This document shows, piece after piece, positions 26,906 to 35,558 of a stretch of DNA of 64,000 bases. Within the stretch, counting starts at the first letter, position 1. Each line of letters starts with the position of its first letter. The notes under the pieces are model-generated. The model did not search any database, was not told where the DNA came from, and saw only the letters and a list, made by a program, of their open reading frames with translations. Origin of the DNA: Arthrobacter sp. 24S4-2 (GTDB taxonomy: Bacteria > Actinomycetota > Actinomycetes > Actinomycetales > Micrococcaceae); NCBI RefSeq assembly GCF_005280255.1, contig NZ_CP040018.1:3968001-4032000 (forward strand). Direction: 5' to 3'. The position numbers were made by a program, and so were the translations under genes.

Positions 26906-28417
26906 TTAGCGCGAACCGTAGTTCGGTGCCTCCACAGTCATCTGGATGTCGTGCGGGTGCGATTCCTTGAGACCGGCCGGTGTGATCCGGACGAACTTGC
27001 CGCGAGCCTTCAGCTCGGCAACCGTCGGGGCACCTGTGTAGAACATCGTCTGGCGGAGGCCGCCCACCAGCTGGTAGGCAACAGACGCCAGCGGGCCGCG
27101 GTAGGCCACGCGGCCTTCGATGCCTTCAGGAATCAGTTTGTCGTCACCGGACACGTCGGCCTGGAAGTAGCGGTCCTTGGAGTAGGAGGTGTTCTTGCCG
27201 CGCGTCTGCATGGCGCCGAGGGAGCCCATGCCGCGGTAGCTCTTGAACTGCTTGCCGTTCACGAAAATAAGCTCGCCCGGTGATTCGTCGCAACCGGCAA
27301 GGAGGGAACCGAGCATCACGGTGTCGGCGCCGGCAACCAGTGCCTTGCCGATGTCGCCCGAGTACTGCAGGCCGCCGTCGGCGATCAGCGGAACGCCGGC
27401 CGGAATGGCCGCCTTCGCGGACTCGTAGATGGCGGTGATCTGCGGAACGCCCACACCGGCCACAACGCGGGTGGTGCAGATGGAGCCCGGGCCTACACCC
27501 ACCTTGATGCCGTCGGCACCGGCGTCGATCAATGCCTGCGCGCCTTCGCGGGTGGCAGCCTGGCCGCCAATGATGTCCACATGTGCTGCTACGGGGTCGG
27601 ACTTCAACTGGCGGATCATGTCCAGGACACCCTGGGAGTGGCCGTTGGCGGTGTCCACGAACAAGGCGTCCACACCGGCGTCGATGAGCGTCATGGCCCG
27701 CTCCCAGCCGTCACCGAAGAAGCCGATGGCAGCGCCGACGCGCAGCCGGCCTTCGTCGTCCTTCGTGGCCAGCGGGTACTGCTCGGCCTTGGTGAAGTCC
27801 TTGGTGGTGATGAGGCCCTTGAGGCGGCCCTGCTCGTCCACCAGCGGAAGCTTTTCGATCTTGTTGGTTGCGAGCTTGTGCGAGGCTTCTTCGCGGCTGA
27901 TGCCGACGTGCCCTGTGACCAGCGGCATCTTGGTCATGACGTCGCTGACGAGGCGGAGCGGGAAGTCCGCTTCCGGCACGAAGCGGGTGTCGCGGTTGGT
28001 GACGATGCCCAGCAGCCTCATGCCCTCGTCCACGACGGGCAGGCCCGAAACACGGTAATGCGAGCAGATCTCGTCCAGCTCGGCCAGCGTCGCTTCCGGC
28101 CCGATGGTTAGCGGGTTGGTGATCATCCCGGATTCGCTGCGCTTTACGCGGTCCACCTGGTCGGCCTGGTCCTGGATGGACAGGTTGCGGTGAACGACGC
28201 CGAGGCCGCCCTGGCGGGCCATGGCGATGGCCATCCGGGACTCCGTGACAGTGTCCATGGCCGCGGAGAGCAGCGGCGTCTGGACGGAGATGCGCTTGGA
28301 AATGCGCGAGGACGTGTCAGCCTCTGACGGGATGACGTCCGTGTGCCCGGGCAGGAGCAGGACGTCGTCGTAGGTCAGGCCGATGAAGCCGAACGGGTTG
28401 TGTTCGGGCTGGGTCAT
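26906..28417 (-). CDS. guaB: IMP dehydrogenase
   Basis: This 503-residue enzyme catalyses the NAD-dependent oxidation of IMP to XMP, the committed step of guanine nucleotide synthesis. The catalytic loop GVGPGSICTTRVVAGVGVPQ carries the active-site cysteine. Two CBS domains are inserted after about residue 100 (VSGLPVVDEGMRLLGIVTNRD and KLPLVDEQGRLKGLITTKD). The flap region with KSYRGMGSLGAM and the FVRITPAGLKESHPHDI ending are normal. An AAGAGG ribosome-binding site precedes the ATG at 28417. It is intact and of usual length. Confidence 0.97.
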   Translation of the reverse strand: MTQPEHNPFGFIGLTYDDVLLLPGHTDVIPSEADTSSRISKRISVQTPLLSAAMDTVTESRMAIAMARQGGLGVVHRNLSIQDQADQVDRVKRSESGMITNPLTIGPEATLAELDEICSHYRVSGLPVVDEGMRLLGIVTNRDTRFVPEADFPLRLVSDVMTKMPLVTGHVGISREEASHKLATNKIEKLPLVDEQGRLKGLITTKDFTKAEQYPLATKDDEGRLRVGAAIGFFGDGWERAMTLIDAGVDALFVDTANGHSQGVLDMIRQLKSDPVAAHVDIIGGQAATREGAQALIDAGADGIKVGVGPGSICTTRVVAGVGVPQITAIYESAKAAIPAGVPLIADGGLQYSGDIGKALVAGADTVMLGSLLAGCDESPGELIFVNGKQFKSYRGMGSLGAMQTRGKNTSYSKDRYFQADVSGDDKLIPEGIEGRVAYRGPLASVAYQLVGGLRQTMFYTGAPTVAELKARGKFVRITPAGLKESHPHDIQMTVEAPNYGSR

Positions 28418-28662
28418 GAGTGCGCCTCTTACCTTATTTTCTGGGGTTCACGGGTAGGGGTTGCAGCTGATGACCAGCCCGTCATTACGGGACTGGCCTG
28501 TGCAGAATGTGGTGCGGCCGTTGGAGCCTGTGCGGAAGTGTTGAATAAATTCTAGAACCTCCGCGGCGATCCCCATATTCCGCGGCGGTAATGTGAGGAA
28601 CCGCACCTGCGGGTTCCGGGGCCGCCGGGCCACAGCCCTGGCCTGCGGGGCCACCGGCCGGC
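28418..28662. other. Longest intergenic gap (guaB upstream region)
   Basis: This 245-bp gap separates the acyltransferase stop (28663) from the guaB start on the minus strand. It holds a hairpin at about 28598-28620 (GGAACC and GGTTCC arms), which may end the acyltransferase operon. It also holds an A/T-rich patch (28549-28560, minus strand TAGAATTTATTC) that could be the guaB promoter -10 region, though no convincing -35 is visible. No conserved gene was recognised. Confidence 0.4.
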
Positions 28663-30771
28663 TCAGGTCCAGCCGGTAGCACCCAGCAGCCGCTGTTCGA
28701 ACATGGGAATCATGCTTTGGACATATGTCTTCGTCAGGTGGTTGTCATCCTTGTAGACGTATACGTTGCCCACCACCGCCGGACAAATGCCGTCAGTGCA
28801 AATGAAGTCACTCAGGTCCATCAGGTGGAGGCCGTCCACTTTGCCGCGGTACTCGTCCAATGGAGAGGAGCCAGCGAGCGATTCGCTCAGCGGCGGATTG
28901 CACGCTGCCGCGTCCGCGCCCTTCTTCTGCACGCATTCAGGCATGTTGAAAGCAAAGCGCGGATTGTCCCGGACCCCCACGACGTCCATACCGGCGTCGG
29001 TAAAAGGCTTGATGCCCTCAAGGTAGCCCGGCACTTCCGTCTCAAACGGGGCATCCTCGTGGGTCAGGGACGCAACCGTGAACACGGCATCCGGCTTGTG
29101 TTCGAGCACATATTGCGCGCTGGCCTTGTTAAAGGCGTTGCACTCCGCGTCGCGTTCGGCCGACTCGGCGCCGTAGCGGCAGTTGCCTTTGAGGAGGGTG
29201 ACCACTTCCCAGCCGTGCTCCTTGGCGACGGGCCCCAGCGCCGCCATGTACTGCTGCGCATGCGAATCGCCCAGCACCACGATCCGTTTTGTGACCACGT
29301 CAGGCTTGCTGTTCTGAAGGCAGCCGGACAGCAGCGGATCACTGGGGACGTTGCCGTCAATGCAGAGGCCGTCGATGTCCGCCCACTCGTTCTTCATGGC
29401 GGCCGGCGCGGGGATGATCTTCGCTTCGGGCGTCGGCTTGCCGACGTTTTCCGGCGCCAGCGCAGCGGCCCCCGGGGTCAGTTCCCTGGGCTGGGCCGCG
29501 ACGGCGGCTTCATCGGCGGTCAGCTTGGTCTGCCACAGCGACACCGGTCCCGCGAGCAGTGCGCCACACGCCACGATCACGACGGCGTTCCGCCAGGTCC
29601 GGCGCTGCGGCCAGTGCCAATCGCGCAACGGCTTTTCCACGAAACGGGTGGTGAGCACTGCCATCACCACGGAAGCTGCCACGACGGCAAGCCCCTGGAC
29701 GAGGTTGGGCGACGCCACTCCGGTGCCCGCGAGGACCAGGACCAGGACCGGCCAGTGCCAGAGGTAGAGGGCGTAGGAATTGTCCCCGAGCGCAACCAGT
29801 GGCTTGGCACTCAGGATCCGGTCCACGCCGAACCTGCTGCCGCTCTGGCCGGCGACAATGATCGCCGCGGCCGCCAAGGTTGGCCACAGCGCCGCAAAAC
29901 CGGGGAATGACCGGTCCACCGTGAGCAGCAGGCCGCAGGAGATCATGGCGGCCACGCCGGCCCACCCCAGGATCACGCGAAAGGCCCTCCCGGGCTTCAG
30001 GTAGGGAAGGGCCAGCGCCAGCAGGGAGCCCAGTGCGAACTCCCACAGCCGCGTCCGGGTATCAAAGTAGGCATAGGCCTGGTTCGTGGCGGTCTGGTCA
30101 ATGGAGTAGACCAGTGAGGTTACAAAGATTGCCCCGAAGGCAACGGCCAGCAGTAGCCGGTAGCTGACAGCCGTCCGGCGGCGCACCGCCCGGTGCAGCA
30201 CGGCAACGCCAGCGAATACCAGCGGCCACAGGATGAAAACCTGCCCTTGGATGGACAGCGACCAGAAGTGCTGCAGGGGGCTCGCGCCCGAGTGGTCCTG
30301 GGCGTAGTAATCAACGGCCGAGTCCGCGAGCAACCAGTTCTGCCGATAGAGCAGGGATGCCCACGCCTGGTCCAGGACTTCCGGCCAGCGGCTTTGCGGC
30401 AGGATGGCCCAGGTGCCGATCAGCACGCCCAGGATCACGACGACGGCGGCCGGCAGCAGCCGCTTGAAGAGGTGCAGCCAGTGACTGACCAGCCTGAGGG
30501 GTCCGCCGCCTTCCACCTTGCGCACGAACGAAAGCGTCAGCAGGAACGCGGAGATGAGCAGGAAGATGTCCACGCCGCCGGACACGCGCCCCAGCCAGAC
30601 GTGATAGGTAACCACCATCAGCACGGCGAGCGCCCGGAGGCCCTGGACCTCGGGGCGGTAACCCTTTTTGGCTGCCTTATTAGCGCCGGTAGCTGTCCTC
30701 GGTTCGGGCGAGGGCCCCTCGGGGGAGGTCCGCGCCGTGCTGGTGGTTTCCGTCGTGGGAGTCGTCGTCAT
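28663..30771 (-). CDS. Membrane acyltransferase (OafA/YrhL type) with C-terminal SGNH domain
   Basis: This 702-residue protein has a multi-pass acyltransferase-3 domain (YRPEVQGLRALAVLMVVTYHVWLGRVSGGVDIFLLISAFLL at the start, with the catalytic His of the TYHVW motif) and about ten helices. A C-terminal extracytoplasmic SGNH-hydrolase domain follows, with IVVLGDSHAQQYM and later DDNHLTKTYVQSM giving the Asp and His. Such fused proteins O-acetylate cell-surface polysaccharides or peptidoglycan. The start codon overlaps the stop of the preceding paralogue by one base (TAATG), indicating translational coupling. The acceptor is unknown; no glycan cluster is nearby. Confidence 0.9.
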   Translation of the reverse strand: MTTTPTTETTSTARTSPEGPSPEPRTATGANKAAKKGYRPEVQGLRALAVLMVVTYHVWLGRVSGGVDIFLLISAFLLTLSFVRKVEGGGPLRLVSHWLHLFKRLLPAAVVVILGVLIGTWAILPQSRWPEVLDQAWASLLYRQNWLLADSAVDYYAQDHSGASPLQHFWSLSIQGQVFILWPLVFAGVAVLHRAVRRRTAVSYRLLLAVAFGAIFVTSLVYSIDQTATNQAYAYFDTRTRLWEFALGSLLALALPYLKPGRAFRVILGWAGVAAMISCGLLLTVDRSFPGFAALWPTLAAAAIIVAGQSGSRFGVDRILSAKPLVALGDNSYALYLWHWPVLVLVLAGTGVASPNLVQGLAVVAASVVMAVLTTRFVEKPLRDWHWPQRRTWRNAVVIVACGALLAGPVSLWQTKLTADEAAVAAQPRELTPGAAALAPENVGKPTPEAKIIPAPAAMKNEWADIDGLCIDGNVPSDPLLSGCLQNSKPDVVTKRIVVLGDSHAQQYMAALGPVAKEHGWEVVTLLKGNCRYGAESAERDAECNAFNKASAQYVLEHKPDAVFTVASLTHEDAPFETEVPGYLEGIKPFTDAGMDVVGVRDNPRFAFNMPECVQKKGADAAACNPPLSESLAGSSPLDEYRGKVDGLHLMDLSDFICTDGICPAVVGNVYVYKDDNHLTKTYVQSMIPMFEQRLLGATGWT

Positions 30772-32822
30772 TAATTGTTCCAGCCGGTTGCTGCCAGAAA
30801 CTCCTTCTCGAAGTAGGGGGTGATGCTGTCCATGTACGTCCGCGTGACGTGGTTGTCGTCCTTGTAGACGATCACGTTCCCGATGACCGCCGGGCAGGTC
30901 TCGCCCTGGCAGAAGAAGCGACTGAAATCGAGGAACTTCGTGCCCGGCACCTGCCCCGCTATGGCCGCATCCGGGGATTCAGGCAGGTAGCTGTCGGCCG
31001 TCTTGGCAGCACATGCCGCATAGTTGTCCGGATTGTCCTCCAGGCAATCCGGAACTGCCGAGGGCATGCGCGGGGTGTCCCGCAACGCGACCACCGGGAT
31101 GCCGGCGTCGTTGATTTTCTTGATCTCCGGCACCCAGGCCGGGTCCATGAATTCCGTCTTATTCGGGTTCGGGTCAGTCCTGGTACTGGTGGTCACCACG
31201 AGGTCCGGTTTCATGTCCAGGACCTTCTTGAGGGTCTCCTTGTTGAAGTCCAGGCAGCCTTCGGAAAGCTCGGGCGCGGCCGCATCCGTCACCGGGCAGT
31301 AGCCCTTGGTGATGGCCTCCACTTTCCAGTTGTACTTGTCAGCCAGGGTGAGTATGGGCGTGGCCCAGACGTGGGCGTGCGAACTGCCGATGATGACCAG
31401 GGTCTTGCCCGCATCCGATTTGCCGTTGGTGCAGACGTTTGTGAGTTTCTTTTCATCCGCGGTGCAGCCACCTTGGTACTGCGGCCACTCTTCGGCCACC
31501 GTCGTGAGGCTGGGCAGGAGCGGAGCGGATTTGTCCGCACCGTCCACGTAGGCCGGATCCAGCACCCGGGCGCCGGGGTTGTTGGCCCAGGCCTGGCTCG
31601 CGGCGGCGGCCGTGGCACTGTTGATCTGGAACTGCCAGCCGGCCAGCGGAACTGATGCCGTAGCCACGGCGGCAGCAACGGCAATGATTGCCCGGCGGCG
31701 GTTGACTTCGGGCCACTTCCATTCGCGCCAGGGTTTCTCGACAAACCTGGTGGTCAGGTAGGCCAGGCCCATCGACACGACAATGATCACGGTTCCGGAG
31801 AGCGGTCCCGCGTGGTCCCGGCCTGTTGCTGCCAGGGAGATGACAAGGATGGGCCAGTGCCACAGGTACAGGGCATAGGAGTTGTCCCCGAGACGGACCA
31901 GGGGGCCGGCGCTCAGGATCCTGTCCACGCCAAACCGGCTGCCGGTTTGGCCGGCCGCGATAACGCAGGCAGCTGCGAGGGTGGGCCACAGCGCGGCGAT
32001 GCCCGGGAAGGCCGCCTGGACATTCAGCAGGATTCCGCAGCTGAGCATGGCCACTACCCCCAGCCAGCCAAGGACTATCCGGCCGGTCCGGGGAATCCGG
32101 AGCCCGGGCAGGAGCAATGCCACGAGGGTGCCAAGGGCGAATTCCCACAGCCGCGCACCGGTATCGAAATAGGCCTGCGCCTGGTTGGTGAGCGTGAAGA
32201 TGATCGAGTACACGAGCGACACCAGGAAGATGCCGGCGAAGATGTAGGACAACAGGATCCGGTAGTGCAGCCGGTACCGCTTCGCGATGAGGGCTGCGGC
32301 GGCGAAGATCAGCGGCCACAGGATGAAAACCTGCCCCTGGATGGAGAGGGACCAGAAGTGCTGGAACGGGCTGGCCAGGCTGTGGTCAGTGGCGTAGTAG
32401 TCGGTGGCCTGCAACTGCAGGAGCCGGTTTTCCGCATAGAACAGGGAAGCCCAGCCTTGGTCGATGACATCCAGCCACCGAGTCCGCGGCAGGAAGACGA
32501 AGCTCGCGGCCAGGACGGCGATGATGACGGTGACAGCCCCCGGAAGGAGCCGCCGGAAAAGGTGGAGCCAGTGCTTGAACAGTGCCATTGGCCGGCCCTG
32601 CTCGTAGCGGCCCACGAACTGCAGGGTCATAAGGAAGGCCGAGATCAGCAGGAACACGTCGACCCCGCCGGACACCCGGCCGAACCACACGTGGTACGTG
32701 ACCACCATGAGCACTGCCAGTGACCGCAGGCCCTGGATTTCGGGCCTGAACTTTGATTTTCGGCTTGCTTGGACACCGGCGCCACTGCGGCGCGGCGAGG
32801 CCAGGGCTCTCGCTAAAGACAT
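30771..32822 (-). CDS. Membrane acyltransferase-SGNH fusion, paralogue of the next gene
   Basis: This 683-residue protein has the same architecture as its downstream neighbour: FRPEIQGLRSLAVLMVVTYHVWFGRVSGGVDVFLLISAFLM, about ten helices, then SGNH motifs VIIGSSHAHVWA and DDNHVTRTYMDSI. The SGNH nucleophile region reads GSSHA here, whereas the paralogue has GDSHA. ATG 32822 is preferred because GAAGGG lies about seven bases upstream; a further in-frame ATG at 32858 lacks a ribosome-binding site. The two genes clearly arose by tandem duplication and have diverged in the periplasmic linker. Probably they modify two sites or two glycans. Confidence 0.88.
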   Translation of the reverse strand: MSLARALASPRRSGAGVQASRKSKFRPEIQGLRSLAVLMVVTYHVWFGRVSGGVDVFLLISAFLMTLQFVGRYEQGRPMALFKHWLHLFRRLLPGAVTVIIAVLAASFVFLPRTRWLDVIDQGWASLFYAENRLLQLQATDYYATDHSLASPFQHFWSLSIQGQVFILWPLIFAAAALIAKRYRLHYRILLSYIFAGIFLVSLVYSIIFTLTNQAQAYFDTGARLWEFALGTLVALLLPGLRIPRTGRIVLGWLGVVAMLSCGILLNVQAAFPGIAALWPTLAAACVIAAGQTGSRFGVDRILSAGPLVRLGDNSYALYLWHWPILVISLAATGRDHAGPLSGTVIIVVSMGLAYLTTRFVEKPWREWKWPEVNRRRAIIAVAAAVATASVPLAGWQFQINSATAAAASQAWANNPGARVLDPAYVDGADKSAPLLPSLTTVAEEWPQYQGGCTADEKKLTNVCTNGKSDAGKTLVIIGSSHAHVWATPILTLADKYNWKVEAITKGYCPVTDAAAPELSEGCLDFNKETLKKVLDMKPDLVVTTSTRTDPNPNKTEFMDPAWVPEIKKINDAGIPVVALRDTPRMPSAVPDCLEDNPDNYAACAAKTADSYLPESPDAAIAGQVPGTKFLDFSRFFCQGETCPAVIGNVIVYKDDNHVTRTYMDSITPYFEKEFLAATGWNN

Positions 32823-33038
32823 AGAAAAACCCTTCAGGCGGACAACCAAAGCATCCATGTTACCGAATCGTAATTTTCAGCGCGAATCGCCTGCGCCGAC
32901 GGAAATGCCCCCGCCTCCCATTAAGGCACTGCAAGCTGGGAGTATCCAGAGCCTGCCTCCAGTCCCTAAAGGGTCCGGGAAACTAGGCTGGCTCCTGGGC
33001 CGGATGGCGAAGCCGGCAAACACTAAGGAGTGGACAAC

Positions 33039-34007
33039 GTGATCGTTCAGGTGCGCATCTGCATACCAGCGGAACTCTCCGACCTGGTGGTGGAAAGCTG
33101 CACACAGCAAACCGGAACGGCGGAAGTGGCCGTGCACAAGGGTGCGTCAGTCCAGCCGCCCGGCGATGTCGTGGTGGTCCACGTGGCCAGGGAATCGGTG
33201 GAGGAGCTGCTGGAAAAGCTGCATGTCCTGAAGGCCCAGGAGCTGGGCTCCATCGCCATCACCATGCCGGAGCTCGTGCTCTCGCGGCGTGCGGACCTGG
33301 CCGAGGCGGCGGCACCCGGCGACGGGGCCGACGCGATGATCTGGGACGAGGTGACCGGCCGGACGGGCGAGGATGCGCGCCTCACCTGGAGCTATTTGGC
33401 GTTTCTGGTTTTGGCGACGCAGCTGGCCGCGATCGGCATCGTCACGGATTCGACCATCGCCATTGTCGGGGCCATGGCGGTCGGGCCGGAGTTCGGTCCC
33501 CTCGCAGCCTTGGCTGTCGCGCTGGCCCAGCGCAAATGGAAGCTGGGACGCAGTGCCGCACTGGCGCTCGGTGTCGGCTTTCCCGTGGCGATGCTCCTGG
33601 CGGCGCTGACCGCATGGCTGTCGGTGCCGCTGGGACTGTTTCCCGCCAACACCCTCGACACCGGATCTGCCGTGGAGTTCATCTACCATCCCGGCCCGTA
33701 CTCGCTGATCGTTGCAGTGCTGGCCGGCGCCGCCGGGATGCTCTCCATGATCAGCCGGCGCTCGGCCGCCCTGATCGGCGTATTCATCTCAGTCACCACC
33801 GTACCCGCGGCGGGTTTCGTGGCTGTTGCTCTGGTCCTTGGCGAGTACCAGAAGGCGGCAGGATCGGCGATACAGCTGCTGCTGAACCTCGTGGGCATTG
33901 TGGCAGCCGCCGTTGCCGTGCTTGTTTTCTACCGTGTGATCAGCAGGAGACTGCCGGAGAGCATGGCACGGCGGCTGCGGAGCCAGGCACTGCGCGCCCA
34001 AAGCTAG
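33039..34007 (+). CDS. DUF389 integral membrane protein
   Basis: This protein has about 322 residues. An N-terminal soluble ferredoxin-like region (IVQVRICIPAELSDLVV to LGSIAITMPELVLSR) is followed by five or six membrane helices containing the DUF389 core (WSYLAFLVLATQLAAIGIVTDSTIAIVGAMAVGPEFGPLAALAVAL). GTG 33039 is preferred over GTG 33030 because AAGGAG sits eight bases before it. The function of DUF389 proteins is not established; the internal repeat-like helices suggest a transporter. It is divergent from the acyltransferase pair and convergent with the monooxygenase gene. Confidence 0.85.
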   Translation: MIVQVRICIPAELSDLVVESCTQQTGTAEVAVHKGASVQPPGDVVVVHVARESVEELLEKLHVLKAQELGSIAITMPELVLSRRADLAEAAAPGDGADAMIWDEVTGRTGEDARLTWSYLAFLVLATQLAAIGIVTDSTIAIVGAMAVGPEFGPLAALAVALAQRKWKLGRSAALALGVGFPVAMLLAALTAWLSVPLGLFPANTLDTGSAVEFIYHPGPYSLIVAVLAGAAGMLSMISRRSAALIGVFISVTTVPAAGFVAVALVLGEYQKAAGSAIQLLLNLVGIVAAAVAVLVFYRVISRRLPESMARRLRSQALRAQS

Positions 34008-34029
34008 CCCGCCCCGGAGGGCGGACCGC

Positions 34030-35120
34030 CTACGGCAAAGAAGCAGCCCGGATCTGTCCGGCGAGGTAGCGGGCGTCCCGGCATGAGCCCGGCAGCGTGG
34101 CCGACGCCGCGGCGTACATGAATTCCTCCCCCAGGAAGTAGAGGCCGGGCATGTCGGTGGCCACACCGCGGTGCTGCCTGGGCCGCCCGTCGCCGTCGAA
34201 CACCCTGGGTTCCATCCAGTCGAAGGATTCCCGGTAGCCGGTGCACCAGATCACATTGGACACATCCAGGGGCTGGCTGCCACCAGCGGCTTTCCATCCA
34301 TCACACCTGTCACACGCGGGACGAACTCGACGCCGGCGGCAGCGAGGTCTTTGCTTTTGGTCCTGATCAGTGGGTTAGCGTGCGCCAGCACGTGCGGTGC
34401 GGCCTTCCGGCCAAACGGAGTATCGAGCGTGAGCACATGGAGCCCGAGGAACCGCACCAGGGGCAGGACGAAGCGCGCCGCGGCCCGTCCGTGCCGCACC
34501 GGCAACTCGCCGCTCGGCTTTCCGGCTACGACTGTGGGGTGGGTCCGGCTGACCTCCAGCGCAATTTCCGCTCCCGAGTTGCCCAGGCCCACTACCAGGA
34601 CGGCGCCGTTCTGGAGCTGGCCCGGATTCCGGTATTCGCTGGAGTGGAGCTGAGTGATGGACGGAGCGAGTCCTGACGCGAAGTCCGGGAGCTTGGACGC
34701 CTGGGTGGATCCGGTGGCCACGACGACGGTGCCGGCTTCCCACCGGCGGCCGTCCGAGGCGGCAACGTAACGTCCCTGTTCGTGCCACAGCCTCTCAACC
34801 CGGATGCCCGTGCGGACCGGAAGGTCAAATACGGCGGCATAGGCCTCAAGGTAGTCCGCGAGCTCATCCTTGGTGGGAAAGGACAATCCGTCTCCCGGAA
34901 ATCGCATGCCGGGCAGGCCGTCATACTTTGCCGGCGTGAACAGCCTCAGGGTGTCCCAGCGTTGCCGCCAGGCGTCGCCGATTCGAGGGTTCGCATCCAG
35001 GATCAGGAATTTCCGGCCCTGCCGCTTGAGATAGTGGCCCATCGCGAGACCGGCCTGTCCCCCTCCGATGACGAGGGTGTCAAGCATTTCGCCTGACCCG
35101 CCGTCGTTCCTGGTGTTCAT
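34030..35120 (-). pseudogene. Flavin-containing monooxygenase-like protein, frameshifted
   Basis: The first 280 or so codons (ATG 35120) encode an FAD/NADPH-binding monooxygenase: LVIGGGQAGLAMGHYL for FAD, GDAWRQRWDTLRLFTPA after it, and VVGLGNSGAEIALEVS for NADPH. The frame then hits a stop. The proper end, DVSNVIWCTGYRESFDWMEP to the stop at 34030, is in another frame, and the segment GGSQPLDV just before it can be read only in that frame. One base is missing within about 34262-34290. The full product would be about 362 residues, similar to CzcO-like proteins. It is coupled to the upstream small membrane protein (ATGA overlap). It may be decayed or a sequencing error. Confidence 0.85.
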
Positions 35121-35464
35121 TGTGGTGCCTCCTGTTCGTTTACCACGGACTGATTGGATGAACTTTCCCGGCTGTCCACGGCCTCCCTCGCATCCGGGCC
35201 GTGCGCTTCATTCCTGTAGCGCAACCACCACACGAGCATCAAGGCGGACGCCAGCACGTACACCACGTGAAGCAGCCAGATGGGGCCGGCGGGCAGGTTG
35301 AACACGTACACCGAGTGGACGGTGTTGGCCACGTTGCTTAGGACCAGGTTGCCCAGGCTGTAGGATGCCAGATCCTTCGTCCGCGCAGCCTTGAGCAGCA
35401 TCGGCAGCATTCCTATGGCGAACAGCACAGTCGAGAAGGTGCCGGCCAGGACGGGAAGGTTCAT
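35117..35464 (-). CDS. Small PQ-loop/SemiSWEET-like membrane protein
   Basis: This 115-residue protein has three hydrophobic helices: VLAGTFSTVLFAIGMLPMLLKA, SLGNLVLSNVANTVHSVYVF and PIWLLHVVYVLASALMLVWWL. The 'GMLPMLLKAARTKDLASYSLGNL' stretch follows the PQ-loop/SemiSWEET pattern of a proline-containing first helix followed by a basic -S-S- loop. The C-terminus is hydrophilic. SemiSWEETs dimerise to move sugars, but similarity here is partial and the substrate is unknown. Its stop overlaps the start of the monooxygenase gene by four bases, so the two form an operon. Confidence 0.6.
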   Translation of the reverse strand: MNLPVLAGTFSTVLFAIGMLPMLLKAARTKDLASYSLGNLVLSNVANTVHSVYVFNLPAGPIWLLHVVYVLASALMLVWWLRYRNEAHGPDAREAVDSRESSSNQSVVNEQEAPQ

Positions 35465-35558
35465 AGTTCGACAGTAGGACCGCAGCCCGGAGCCCCGCGT
35501 CGGCAGAATTATGCATCTTGGTCCGGGACGGACTGGGTAGTTCTGCGCAGTCCGCGGC

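Noticed and set aside
28448..28654. Short open frame in the gap upstream of guaB
   Set aside because: No family features, no ribosome-binding site, and composition like random high-GC sequence.
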